Below, piece by piece: positions 33,601 through 42,042 of a stretch of DNA of 48,891 nt. The number at the start of each line of letters is the position of its first letter. Position 1 is the stretch's first letter. Below the pieces are notes generated by a model that made no database searches, was not told the origin of the DNA, and saw nothing but the letters and a program-made list of their open reading frames with translations. The stretch is from Flavobacteriales bacterium (lineage in GTDB: Bacteria > Bacteroidota > Bacteroidia > Flavobacteriales_D > Crocinitomicaceae): positions 1 to 48,891 of the forward strand of contig CANHSL010000009.1 of the NCBI GenBank assembly GCA_947463385.1. The letters are read 5' to 3'. The position numbers and the translations under genes are program-made.

Positions 33601-34725
33601 GTCATTAATTTGGACTTCACTTAACATCGTCCCACCCCGCGGAACATCGATGATCGTAAAATTATGTGTGCCTCTTCCATCATACCATGGATTGTTTCGA
33701 TGAAAGCCCGATCTTGGTCCACCATCCACACCATTGATAATCTCCTCAATTCCTTCGGAGTTTAGGAGCTGTGTAATCTCCAGCGTATCTAAATAAACAC
33801 CCAGCCCTTTTAAATCATATGGGTAATTTGGGTCGACACTAATAATTGCGCCCCTTTTACCGGTCACATGCAAGCATGTTAATTTAAATCCATTCCCAAA
33901 TAAGGAGTTGTTGCGGTCTCCACGGACCATATATTTCCATAGAAAACTTCGTGCATCCCGAGAAATAATAACCTCCACTTCATCCATACCTCTCGTGTCC
34001 GAATTATACATTTCAATGATTCCGGTAATGGAATTTTCAACGTCTAAGCGGTAGTTGGATGCGTCATTTAAAATGTCTTTTATAGGTTCCTCGAAAGCCA
34101 ATATTTGTTCGAAACCTTCATTGGTATAAGGGTTTTCATCGGTTTCAATCACCTTGAAAACACCCTCCATAAACAAAAGTCCTTTAGCCAATAGGTCTTG
34201 GTTGAATTCTTGCGTATAGGCTGCACTGTAATCTTTAATATTCGTATGGTGTAACCAAAGCGACGCAATTCCAATCGGTTTTTCAGGGTCAAGGCTTAGT
34301 TTACCCATGTCAACCATATTAATATAATCAGCTACTTGTTGATCGAGAAAAGTAAATGCCTCGTTCCTTAAATACTTCAAGGTGAAATAGACCGATCCTA
34401 AGGCATCTAAATCCGGTATAAAATGTGTCACAACGTTAACTTCTGCTTTATCTAATAAGTGCTCTAAGTACGAAGAACCTTTATTAACTACAATGTGCGC
34501 TACACATTTATCTGCAAATTCGCATCCGGGTTGGTGATGATCAATAATTCCTGGTTTAAGCGCATTTCCCGTATCAAGAATAATAGAGGAATCTGCGTGT
34601 AGTTTCAATTCTTCCATGATTGGATTCTCGCGTGTTCCCTTGTTGTAAGTTATAGTAAATAGGTTTAGATTTTCATCATGGACAACTTTCGCACCTTGTG
34701 GAATAAAAAAATGGTTAAATTTCAT
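30601..34725 (-). CDS. Giant DHH-phosphoesterase/6-TM protein
   Basis: The protein has 1374 residues. The N-terminal about 380 form a DHH-type phosphoesterase: ILDTGNALKPGIIDHHQPG (49-67) holds the DHH metal site, and THFIPDLDALGSVYF (100-114) matches motif I. A glycine-rich GGPRSGFHRNNPWYDGRG near 335-352 looks like a DHHA-type substrate domain. In ordinary DHH proteins motif I comes first, so the order here is reversed. About 400-1090 are helical. Six membrane helices fill about 1105-1370. Homologues act on linear or cyclic nucleotides, polyphosphate or single strands. It is translationally coupled to the outer-membrane protein gene and divergent from the HEPN gene. Confidence 0.75.
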   Translation of the reverse strand: MKFNHFFIPQGAKVVHDENLNLFTITYNKGTRENPIMEELKLHADSSIILDTGNALKPGIIDHHQPGCEFADKCVAHIVVNKGSSYLEHLLDKAEVNVVTHFIPDLDALGSVYFTLKYLRNEAFTFLDQQVADYINMVDMGKLSLDPEKPIGIASLWLHHTNIKDYSAAYTQEFNQDLLAKGLLFMEGVFKVIETDENPYTNEGFEQILAFEEPIKDILNDASNYRLDVENSITGIIEMYNSDTRGMDEVEVIISRDARSFLWKYMVRGDRNNSLFGNGFKLTCLHVTGKRGAIISVDPNYPYDLKGLGVYLDTLEITQLLNSEGIEEIINGVDGGPRSGFHRNNPWYDGRGTHNFTIIDVPRGGTMLSEVQINDAIFAYQLWPDYGVVCNINPVVQQPISQEDLDALIALPLEKRPQISKNSENKVIHSQIDEYLSVLCKFQIDTFLSAPKLLRYDETFGTHIEALCLKPENDVFLNLDEIKTALKNIHSIAYNQYQHITKCKHWSELLSTYVANGFNFFNSRAYDKQKNEAINEISPYLNYTFIKGILNTCNSLPASAFAQLFIRVETSIKHVDLPYEMLGMQTAFPEAFSPESLQNLLQSNDNVSTTCQSILGHFAYERDDEPHFEEVPIYSFNSIKNYIDDLFHLLNVEDPELKGRINRFKKTDFKQLVPEQQGEIKANELEILLETLSQGKHVLIEQVFGEKCKNLRVKKYQLINKVTNPHVLSCLIKLDFEQLKQQSFGAIREQIGQLEKSSQNDPILDDFIKELKLFEELASLSMLVNRIDRFSSMNGAATSDDYLKALNKLLYSLLRVITLYTNFNNIDELHNELANAMGILNELRMMPMELDRFETSALREKMAVFIPVIVDEVNLPVNDLDLQIQRGMEQFELIMGQGGIMEEIFKLPLFYQQRFYDIFSGFKRYYKERLNFFRTDLKLLIEESETGNETKLSERYILTCNNLISDSVAFDWQELKDQVDELEAPGEISSLFYTKYFDWLKLNALPDKKELYALNSEIRFAEGRSDEELTQIIINLPHPKSNEPIRIEELMMNFQLNDVIKHRPINLIHDAYDFLIEHFISKYHVDNVRDTLAQFSTKFPWYYRYLTDKKYLRMLFIFLSLFMLGAGAFDGTRYKDKLAPLAEWMNQHIGAKLFQFVSELFAYAWGLIISLSFIIPLVFVLNYLYHRYILREKPDENDKEKKLNFFQLIQNIEGKRSHLLYIPFVIPLLIVVLQMSNSDTIELINKIEGFRFFATLSLVVGLTILSVYNYVKERNEKMSIAWLIKRTEHMLWLHLIQAFIIAIFVIDLILRFQVDASNFETEDGGLFFLGMSKYIEIKRGVIDVVIMPTFTIMITILTLFFSFFIEKIFGGGNE

Positions 34726-34837
34726 ATTGGAATATTGAGTGTTAAAAGTACTATTTTCTAGGTAAAAGACTTTGTTCTTTCGACAGTCTAAGTTGGTCTA
34801 AGTATTCAGACAGGACATTAATTTCATTCATTAGGGT

Positions 34838-34845
34838 TATATTTG
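34838..34845 (+). promoter_or_regulatory. -7 element of the HEPN gene
   Basis: TATATTTG is an exact TAnnTTTG match, 19 bp before the ATG at 34865. No clear -33 element at the expected distance. Confidence 0.45.
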
Positions 34846-34864
34846 ACGATATAAAATTTCACTA

Positions 34865-37800
34865 ATGAACATCCTGAATAACCTACCGAAAAATCTAGAA
34901 AAAACTATTGGTGACTTGGCGAGGGCACGAGAAAAAGCGGCCAAACAGAAGTATTTATTGGATTTAGGGGAGAGCCTCGTAATGCATCTATGCTCGTTTG
35001 TGTTGGGCGAATACAAGGATAAGGGCCTGGTTTCAATCGAATTAGAAAAGTCGTTTTTAAAAAATAGCAAGAATGTGAGTTTTGGAATTTATTTGGGATG
35101 GTTGCGCGAAAGCTCGAAATTCCTAAATAGTCAAGGCAGTCCTTCTCAAATTCAAGCCTTGCTGCATGGATCTGGGGAATTTCAGGAGTTGTCACAATTT
35201 TCAAAATCCTTTGAAGTACTTAAAGGATTGGTTGAAAATGAGGCTACCGATTATCAAACCCCAATCAATTCGGCACTTAAAAATAATTTACCAAAGGTTA
35301 ACTTGATCCAGTTCTTTGATTCATTCATTCAATTGAGGAATCGGGTAGCACACCCGCACAAGGAAGTCAAAGGAAAAATGGTGACCTGGCCGTTTTCAGA
35401 AATGTATTTTGATGCGATTAATCCATACCTCGAGCAAGCATTAACCAGAGCAATAAATGAATTAAGTCAAATTTGGGAATTCAAGCAATTTATTGTGGAA
35501 AGTAACCAGGCGGGACTATTGACCCTCAAAAGTGAAGATTCTGGTGAAATAGAAGAATTTGAATCTAAATCAATGGTATCCGAAGGCGCTAAAGTGTTTG
35601 CTAATCCTGCGAATACTGTCTTGTTGTCTGATTGGAAAATATTATTAAGGGCAGGGGACGAAGCCATCGAAAAAATACGTCAAGAGGAGGAGGAGCTTCG
35701 AAACAAAGCGACTGTAGAAGATCTAAAAGAATCGATAAAGGCGGCATTGGATGATCAGCAAATCAGTTTGGATGAGCTAAATTTCTTTGAGTCCATTGGC
35801 AAAACCCGCATGGGATTATCAAAGGAACAGGTTAAGGAATTGATTCTGGGTGTTGCAAAAGAAATGAACATTGAAGACCCTTTTCCGGAGGTGGATAAAC
35901 GATTCATTGAAGTGATTGATAATGCGATTAATACAAGAACCTACAACGAGTTTCTTTTGAAACTTACGGGTCAACAGTATGGGGTGGATAGTGAGACCTT
36001 TGACCAAGTCTTCCTAGAACGAACCTTTGCATTAAATGTAGATCCGGATGAGATACGAAAAAACAAGGTGTTGCAGTTTTCTGTAGAGGAATTAACTGCC
36101 TTTCAAGGCTTAATGAGTGCGCACAAGTGGTTGATGGGGATGTTTGTGTTTCGAAAATACACCAAGGAAAGTATATTTAAAATTAAAGAAGATTCGTATC
36201 AGTTCGGAACCAAAGAATATTGGCACAGAACCGCATTTTCATCGTTAGATCATTTCGTTAAAACGCGTTTGGAGAAGCTAATGATAGACCAAGATGTCGA
36301 GTGGGATACCAAACAGAATAACTGGCAAATCGGCGTCATGACGAGTTACGCATGGTGCACATTATATCCAAAGAATCTGCCGAGTAAAAAGATTTTGGCT
36401 TTACACTTTTCCCTGTATGCGTCTGGTGATGCTGCCATAGGTTATTTACCGGATTGGAAAGACTACAAGGATTTAGCGAATTACGGACTCTTGCTGAATG
36501 TATTTAGTGAACATTTAAAAATGTTTGCCAAAGCGTATGCAGAAGATTTAAAAAAACATCCCAACTTGGTACTTTGGGATAGTCTCAATAACCATACGAA
36601 GTACTCATTCACCGAATCCATTAGCAAATTCCCATGGTTTTACGATTACCTCTATGGATTTGATCAAATTCAGTTTTATCATAAGGTAGAAGAGATCATT
36701 GCCAACCCGTCTATTTTGATTGATAGTTTTGATATTTCTTTTAACCTATTCCAAGGGCTTTTTGAGGCAGTAAACAGAGATTATTTAAACTTGCTCGACA
36801 AGACCTATTTAATTAACGAACATGAACAAGCCATTCGTCAGCATTTAGTGGGATTGGAGCCGATTTTGGCTGATTTTGGCTTGTGTGAACCTGTGGATGA
36901 GGACACCGATAAGAATGCAGAGGTTGAAACAGAAGTGTTGGATGAGGTGCTTGAGGAGGCCATTGCTTCTGATGGTTTAAAGGGAAGCACACATCTTGGG
37001 TATTTTGCACGAGAATTTCGTCCTAAAGTAAAGGGGTATCCCATGGCATTGAGTATTCAAATTAAACAAGATTACCTGAATAATCGATTGAATTTTCTCA
37101 TTTATATTTCATGTGCAGGGTATCTTCAGGCAGATACACATTTACCTGTAGAACGCGTACTTGAATCTATGGTAGATTTGGAGTTCGAAAACACGTCCTT
37201 TTATTTTAAACGAAGTAAGTTTTTAGCGGTAATGCCAATCGATGATATTAATTCGTTTAACCCAATTTTGCTCACTCAGTATTTTCTAGATGCATTGGCT
37301 ACGCGATGTGCTCAAGCATCCGTTAAGTTTAATGGGTTGAAGATTAGCAGTCCCTTGATTAAAATGTTAGGGCCAAGTCTCAATGAATCCCTTGACCAAT
37401 GCGCGCTTGAGTTACCTGCTTTGGTTGGAGATGCGATTAAAAAGGAAAGAAACTGGGTGAGAGGTGCACGATTTTTAGATTATGTTAATGGTGCAAGAAA
37501 TAGCGGCACCTGGTTGGGTTGGGGTTTTGAATGGAAAAAGAACCAGTTGTTTGCTGGAATAATTCTGCATTTAAGTGATTCAGTAAAAGGAGCATCAATT
37601 TACACCGCAATGGAAGCCAAAGCCCAAGCGTATTCGCATTGGAAATTGGTTGAAACCGGGGCCACAGAACTTGTGGATTCAGAATGGGTTCTTTCGAATG
37701 GCAATGGGTTTAAATTTTCTGCTTCTACGGAACATAGTAAACCGCATACCGCAGCGCATGGATTAATTACAAATCAAAAAACATACTGGGCGGCTAAGGT

Positions 37801-38218
37801 TAAAAACGATGAGCAATGGTGGCAGCTTGAATCTCCAACCCCAATGATTTTTTCGGGAATGAAATTAACAGGATCCCCTCAAGGAAATAGTTTTATGGAA
37901 GAATTTATGCTGAGTTATTCTGTTGACGGTACGGATTGGAATTCAATGTCACCCATGAGTGGAGTAAAGGATGGATTTGAAATTAAGGAAATACTATTTG
38001 ACCAACCTTTTACAGCACGTTTCGTGAAAATACAACCAAAAAAGTATACCGGATGGCCTGGATTCAGGGTTGATTTTCTAGCCAAAAAAGTAATGCCCTC
38101 TAAAATTGAGTTGCAATGGTTGACGCCGGTAGCCTCTGCACAAGATTTAGTCTCGGTTATGAGTCAGGTCCCATCTAAAATCAATGAGATTAAAGGGCTT
38201 CAAGGTGTAGGAATTTGA
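34865..38218 (+). CDS. HEPN-like plus F5/8C-like large protein
   Basis: The protein has 1117 residues and no signal peptide, so it is cytoplasmic. Residues 150-165 read FFDSFIQLRNRVAHPH, matching the HEPN RNase motif Rx4H (R158, H163) with Asn after the Arg. A helical TerB- or EF-hand-like segment lies near 290-330 (LDDQQISLDELNFFESIG). The middle is unrecognised, with an acidic run DEDTDKNAEVETEVLDEVLEE near 677-697. About 945-1085 look like an F5/8-type C (discoidin) domain: EEFMLSYSVDGTDWNSMSPM, then FTARFVKIQPKKYTGWPGFR. HEPN domains are often toxin RNases; F5/8C usually binds sugars or lipids. Its partner 7-TM gene follows after 44 bp. Confidence 0.68.
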   Translation: MNILNNLPKNLEKTIGDLARAREKAAKQKYLLDLGESLVMHLCSFVLGEYKDKGLVSIELEKSFLKNSKNVSFGIYLGWLRESSKFLNSQGSPSQIQALLHGSGEFQELSQFSKSFEVLKGLVENEATDYQTPINSALKNNLPKVNLIQFFDSFIQLRNRVAHPHKEVKGKMVTWPFSEMYFDAINPYLEQALTRAINELSQIWEFKQFIVESNQAGLLTLKSEDSGEIEEFESKSMVSEGAKVFANPANTVLLSDWKILLRAGDEAIEKIRQEEEELRNKATVEDLKESIKAALDDQQISLDELNFFESIGKTRMGLSKEQVKELILGVAKEMNIEDPFPEVDKRFIEVIDNAINTRTYNEFLLKLTGQQYGVDSETFDQVFLERTFALNVDPDEIRKNKVLQFSVEELTAFQGLMSAHKWLMGMFVFRKYTKESIFKIKEDSYQFGTKEYWHRTAFSSLDHFVKTRLEKLMIDQDVEWDTKQNNWQIGVMTSYAWCTLYPKNLPSKKILALHFSLYASGDAAIGYLPDWKDYKDLANYGLLLNVFSEHLKMFAKAYAEDLKKHPNLVLWDSLNNHTKYSFTESISKFPWFYDYLYGFDQIQFYHKVEEIIANPSILIDSFDISFNLFQGLFEAVNRDYLNLLDKTYLINEHEQAIRQHLVGLEPILADFGLCEPVDEDTDKNAEVETEVLDEVLEEAIASDGLKGSTHLGYFAREFRPKVKGYPMALSIQIKQDYLNNRLNFLIYISCAGYLQADTHLPVERVLESMVDLEFENTSFYFKRSKFLAVMPIDDINSFNPILLTQYFLDALATRCAQASVKFNGLKISSPLIKMLGPSLNESLDQCALELPALVGDAIKKERNWVRGARFLDYVNGARNSGTWLGWGFEWKKNQLFAGIILHLSDSVKGASIYTAMEAKAQAYSHWKLVETGATELVDSEWVLSNGNGFKFSASTEHSKPHTAAHGLITNQKTYWAAKVKNDEQWWQLESPTPMIFSGMKLTGSPQGNSFMEEFMLSYSVDGTDWNSMSPMSGVKDGFEIKEILFDQPFTARFVKIQPKKYTGWPGFRVDFLAKKVMPSKIELQWLTPVASAQDLVSVMSQVPSKINEIKGLQGVGI

Positions 38219-38262
38219 TTTTCAACGCAATTCTAATTAATTTGCGACATTAATTCAGAATT

Positions 38263-40128
38263 ATGCAAAATAAAGTTGTTTTTGAATTAGGTCATAAACC
38301 TAAGTTTTTTGTTCCAGAGCTAATTGCCCGCATTGTTTTAACAACGTTTATCTGTATTACCTACAAGAACTTTAATCAACGGGATAGCTTAGTTCTCGAA
38401 TGCCTCTTGTTCTGTATTTTGGTGAACATAGTGATAAGTTTTATAAGCTTGTATTATGGCTACAGGCGTTTATTGGGTATTAAGAAAACTTTTATTTCAA
38501 GACTTTCCAATCAACCAAGTTTTATCAATTCAAATTTTGAATTCACCTCAAATTTTAAGTACTCAGATTTTAGATATTTAGTTGTTTTACAGGCTTTCAT
38601 TTTCGGAATAGCAATTAGTTTAGAACCTTTTCTATTATCGGATGGGCTCCCTGATTTTAGCCATGAGATGATGTTGGTTACAAGTGCTTTTATTGTTATG
38701 CCAATCTGTTATATCCTGGTTTTCTTAAAATTTAAAGGGTATTTCATGAGCCATAATATTATTAGTATCTCCAAGAATGGTCAAAAATTATCCGATCCAG
38801 AATTGGCTTCAACAATCGGGCTGTTTAAAGAAAAACCTATTTCATCAACACATTATTTAAATGATATGTGGTTGATTTCCTATCGTAGAAAATTAAGTGA
38901 ATATCGCCAACGCGTAGATACGCTGCTAATTGAGGCAGTGTTTATTGGTACGCTTACATTCGCAACATTCGTTCAATTAACGAGCCCTGAGAGCATATCA
39001 AGTTTACCTTTAATTCAAAAAACTGAAGAGAATTATCACCGTGTGCATCGTATTAATGACTCCATATTGTCTAAAAGTGAATTCTTGGGTATGTTTTGCG
39101 CTTATCCTAGGAGCTCGAAAACCGATACACTTTATGGCTTAATTGATTCTTGTTTTCCAAGTTCTGGTCAGTTGAAAATTGAAGCAAATCGGTCTTCTTT
39201 AGGGTATTTTCAAAATTGGGTTATCAATCGAAAACTAACAATTTTTAAAGCATATTATTTAGGAAGAAATGATAAAAAATGGATATTTCAACATATTACA
39301 AGCCAAAATCTAAAACCAAATGAAGAATTAAGTGATGTTAAGGTCAACACCTTAGAACGGATCGTTGATAATTGGGAAGAAAAAAGAATAAAAAATTTTA
39401 CTGTAGCTGATTTCAAAGTCCTTTCAAAAGAGTTGATATTTTGGAAATTGGCTCATGCAATTGATTCCATTCCTGTTGAATCGTTAAAGGTTAAAAAAAA
39501 TCGCGAAATTGAAATATTAACTGCCCGTTATTCAACAATCGGTTGGGAGAGATATAAAAGTATTATTAAATCTACCTGGGATGAACAGGAATTTTTATTC
39601 CTTATCGCCATAGGGAGTATTCTGTGTTCTGTATGTTTTATTGCCGTATTACTCAAACGATTTCCAATTATTGTCGGTATTGAAAACTTTGCCTCTGAGA
39701 TTAGCAAGGCGAGCGTGTGGAATAGTAGAGAAGAACACATACAACTTAAAAAAATAGAGTTTGATATCGAATCTAAATTAGTCGAAGCGTCTTCAAATCA
39801 AGTGGTGCTTGATAAATATGAAGAACGCCGCGATAAATACACAGAACGTCTTCAAATGCAATTAGCAATTTGTGAACTTCAAGCCAATCGTCTGGAGACA
39901 AACATTAAAACCATTTCAATATTAAGGACGTTTGGGTTATTTATTTTTTATTTTGTATTGTCAATCAGTACCCTTATGATAGATTACGTTGTCTCAGTAT
40001 TTTTATTTGTTATTTTGACGTATTCAATTTTTGGAGCACAGATTATGAATGATGAATCCCTCTTTTATTGGATGTTTTCAAAAATATTTAAAAGAAAGGT
40101 TGAGGATAAGACAATCTTTGCAAGCTAA
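38263..40128 (+). CDS. Unknown multi-TM protein
   Basis: The protein has 621 residues. There are four membrane helices in the first 165 residues, one near 220, one near 450 and a pair at about 550-600, giving roughly eight in all. Between them lies a soluble part of about 210 residues (from about 235) with lysine-rich helices, and a coiled coil near 505-545 (ERRDKYTERLQMQLAICELQ). No channel or transporter motif is seen. The codon use is visibly AT-rich. It is the second gene after the HEPN gene (44 bp) and ends 3 bp from the convergent bestrophin gene. Confidence 0.62.
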   Translation: MQNKVVFELGHKPKFFVPELIARIVLTTFICITYKNFNQRDSLVLECLLFCILVNIVISFISLYYGYRRLLGIKKTFISRLSNQPSFINSNFEFTSNFKYSDFRYLVVLQAFIFGIAISLEPFLLSDGLPDFSHEMMLVTSAFIVMPICYILVFLKFKGYFMSHNIISISKNGQKLSDPELASTIGLFKEKPISSTHYLNDMWLISYRRKLSEYRQRVDTLLIEAVFIGTLTFATFVQLTSPESISSLPLIQKTEENYHRVHRINDSILSKSEFLGMFCAYPRSSKTDTLYGLIDSCFPSSGQLKIEANRSSLGYFQNWVINRKLTIFKAYYLGRNDKKWIFQHITSQNLKPNEELSDVKVNTLERIVDNWEEKRIKNFTVADFKVLSKELIFWKLAHAIDSIPVESLKVKKNREIEILTARYSTIGWERYKSIIKSTWDEQEFLFLIAIGSILCSVCFIAVLLKRFPIIVGIENFASEISKASVWNSREEHIQLKKIEFDIESKLVEASSNQVVLDKYEERRDKYTERLQMQLAICELQANRLETNIKTISILRTFGLFIFYFVLSISTLMIDYVVSVFLFVILTYSIFGAQIMNDESLFYWMFSKIFKRKVEDKTIFAS

Positions 40129-40131
40129 CGA

Positions 40132-40989
40132 TTAGTGTTTTGTTAACAACTGCCTAGTCCCTTCTTGGATTCGCTCACAAATATCATCAAGGGGTAAATC
40201 ATTGTCATCGGTTCCGAATGGATCTTCTATTTCCTCGGCAAGAATTTCCATAGAGACAAGGGCATAAAATACAAAGGTTGATATCAATACAGACCAATAT
40301 TCGAATAATTCTACGAAGGCAAGCGGCATCGTGACCACATAAATAAATATGAATTTCTTGAAAAACAAACTGTAAGAAAAGGGAATAGGCGTATTAAGAA
40401 TTCGTTCACAGGCGCCTAAGGAATCTATCAATTGGTCTAAATGTCGACTAAGTTGTTGCCATTGAATGGCGTCAATGCGATCCGTGACCCGTAACTCATG
40501 CAAGGCTTTGCGCAGCTCATGCGCAATCCATAGCGGTTGATTCCCTACTGAAGCTGATTCATCCAAAGGAAATGGTAATTCAAGTTTATTGCGCCTTAAG
40601 TGTTCCTTCATACTCTTGGAAAAAGCAATGATTAAATCCGCATAATGGGTGCGCTCCGAGGGATTTAAATCAAGAGAGGAGAGCAAACTCGATAGATTTC
40701 GCGTATCATTTACCACGGACCCCCAAAGTTTTCGACCTTCCCACCATCGATCGTAAGCCGTATTCGTACGAAACACTAAGAGCAATGAAATAACAAATCC
40801 CAACAAGGAATAGACCGAAGTTAAATTCTTAAGAACCGATGAGGTCGGGTAAAAATGCAGTTCTAGTGCTGTTATAATGGCAGTTAGTATCGCAATGTAT
40901 ATAAGTTCTTTCCATAAAATGCGCACGGTGTCGCTCTTATGAAAAGAAAATATAAAAGTCAACCAACTTTTGGGATTGTATTTAATCAT
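40132..40989 (-). CDS. Bestrophin-family anion channel
   Basis: The protein has 285 residues, the usual size of bacterial bestrophins (YneE family, PF01062). The N-terminus KYNPKSWLTFIFSFHKSD leads into the first membrane helix; the family hallmark FRTNTAYDRWWEGRKLWG follows at about 73-90. A second pair of helices lies at about 205-255, and the acidic tail EIEDPFGTDDNDLPLD (about 256-271) is the conserved cytosolic region that in eukaryotic bestrophins binds calcium. Bacterial members form pentameric channels in the inner membrane. Its ATG overlaps the stop of the T9SS gene by 4 bp. Confidence 0.9.
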   Translation of the reverse strand: MIKYNPKSWLTFIFSFHKSDTVRILWKELIYIAILTAIITALELHFYPTSSVLKNLTSVYSLLGFVISLLLVFRTNTAYDRWWEGRKLWGSVVNDTRNLSSLLSSLDLNPSERTHYADLIIAFSKSMKEHLRRNKLELPFPLDESASVGNQPLWIAHELRKALHELRVTDRIDAIQWQQLSRHLDQLIDSLGACERILNTPIPFSYSLFFKKFIFIYVVTMPLAFVELFEYWSVLISTFVFYALVSMEILAEEIEDPFGTDDNDLPLDDICERIQEGTRQLLTKH

Positions 40990-42026
40990 TCCTTGATTAT
41001 TTGAGTTTTCTGTTTTACCTGATCTTTAGTTGTTTCAATAAAGTAGACCCCCTTGGCTAAAGCCTCAAGTGTTAATTGGGTTCCATTAAGCATTGCCCTT
41101 TTTTCAAATGCTACTTTTTGTCCATACATATTGAATAAGGAAATTTCTTCGGGATTAAATTCTTCAACAAACACGTGGTTTGAACATGGATTAGGATATA
41201 TACTAATCTTTGCCAGCGCTGATTCTTCTAACCCCACCCCAATCCCGGGAAGCTCCGTCCATTTAAAGATTTTAGGTAACCCTAAGGTATCGAAACTCAT
41301 TTCCGCAATCGCTAATTTACCGCCTTTACCTACCCATGAATAACTGTGTGTTGTATCGGTTGAAGTGCTTACCAAGTTCCAAACGGGAGGAAAGATTGGT
41401 TGGGCCCAAATCGAATCGCTAAACACTTCCATGGTATGTATCCGCAGTACATCATAGGTGCCATGAGGCGTAGTAAGTTGTCCCCAGGCATCTGTGGTGT
41501 CATGAACAACTGAGGTGCGCTTGAAGTGAATTTGGCTCAACAATGGATTGATTGCCGCTCCAGGTACTGTAACATCAATAACGTAGGTGTCGCTGAAACT
41601 AGACCCGTAGGTTCGTGGAAATTGGTGAAGCGTTAAATCAGGGTTAAACACTGCATTAATTACCCCTGTGCCTAATAAGTCCCCAGAAAACCCTTGCGTA
41701 CTAAAGGATTGAGCACTTTTATTGAAGTACAAGTAACTCGCGTTGTCATTGGTCATTGCCATATTTGAATTCCCAAATTGATTTCCATTCGGAGTAGAGG
41801 CTACGGAAACTACCGATGTATTTTCCGTAATCACATAAGCACTCAAGGTGGTAAAGTTCCAAACTTGGTTGGGGCCGCTCCCTCCGGGGCCGGGCAAAAC
41901 GGTCATGGTATCGCTTTTCCGTGGAATGTAATCACCTACAGAGGACATGTCTGTTTGGTCTAAACTGATTTGTCCCCACAAGGATTGGCTCGAGAGGGCG
42001 ATAGATAAAAGTAGTAGTTGCTTCAT
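40986..42026 (-). CDS. Secreted protein with T9SS sorting domain
   Basis: The protein has 346 residues. A signal peptide (KQLLLLSIALSSQSLWGQ) is followed by a beta-rich secreted domain of about 250 residues with many Ser/Thr. The C-terminal 75 residues are a type A sorting domain: ISIYPNPCSNHVFV, then SLFNMYGQKV, then LAKGVYFIETT and a basic end. T9SS would carry it across the outer membrane and attach it to the surface. The main domain is not recognised. It shares a 4-bp overlap with the bestrophin gene, which is unusual for two unrelated products. Confidence 0.85.
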   Translation of the reverse strand: MKQLLLLSIALSSQSLWGQISLDQTDMSSVGDYIPRKSDTMTVLPGPGGSGPNQVWNFTTLSAYVITENTSVVSVASTPNGNQFGNSNMAMTNDNASYLYFNKSAQSFSTQGFSGDLLGTGVINAVFNPDLTLHQFPRTYGSSFSDTYVIDVTVPGAAINPLLSQIHFKRTSVVHDTTDAWGQLTTPHGTYDVLRIHTMEVFSDSIWAQPIFPPVWNLVSTSTDTTHSYSWVGKGGKLAIAEMSFDTLGLPKIFKWTELPGIGVGLEESALAKISIYPNPCSNHVFVEEFNPEEISLFNMYGQKVAFEKRAMLNGTQLTLEALAKGVYFIETTKDQVKQKTQIIKE

Positions 42027-42042
42027 TAGACAAAATGTTAAG

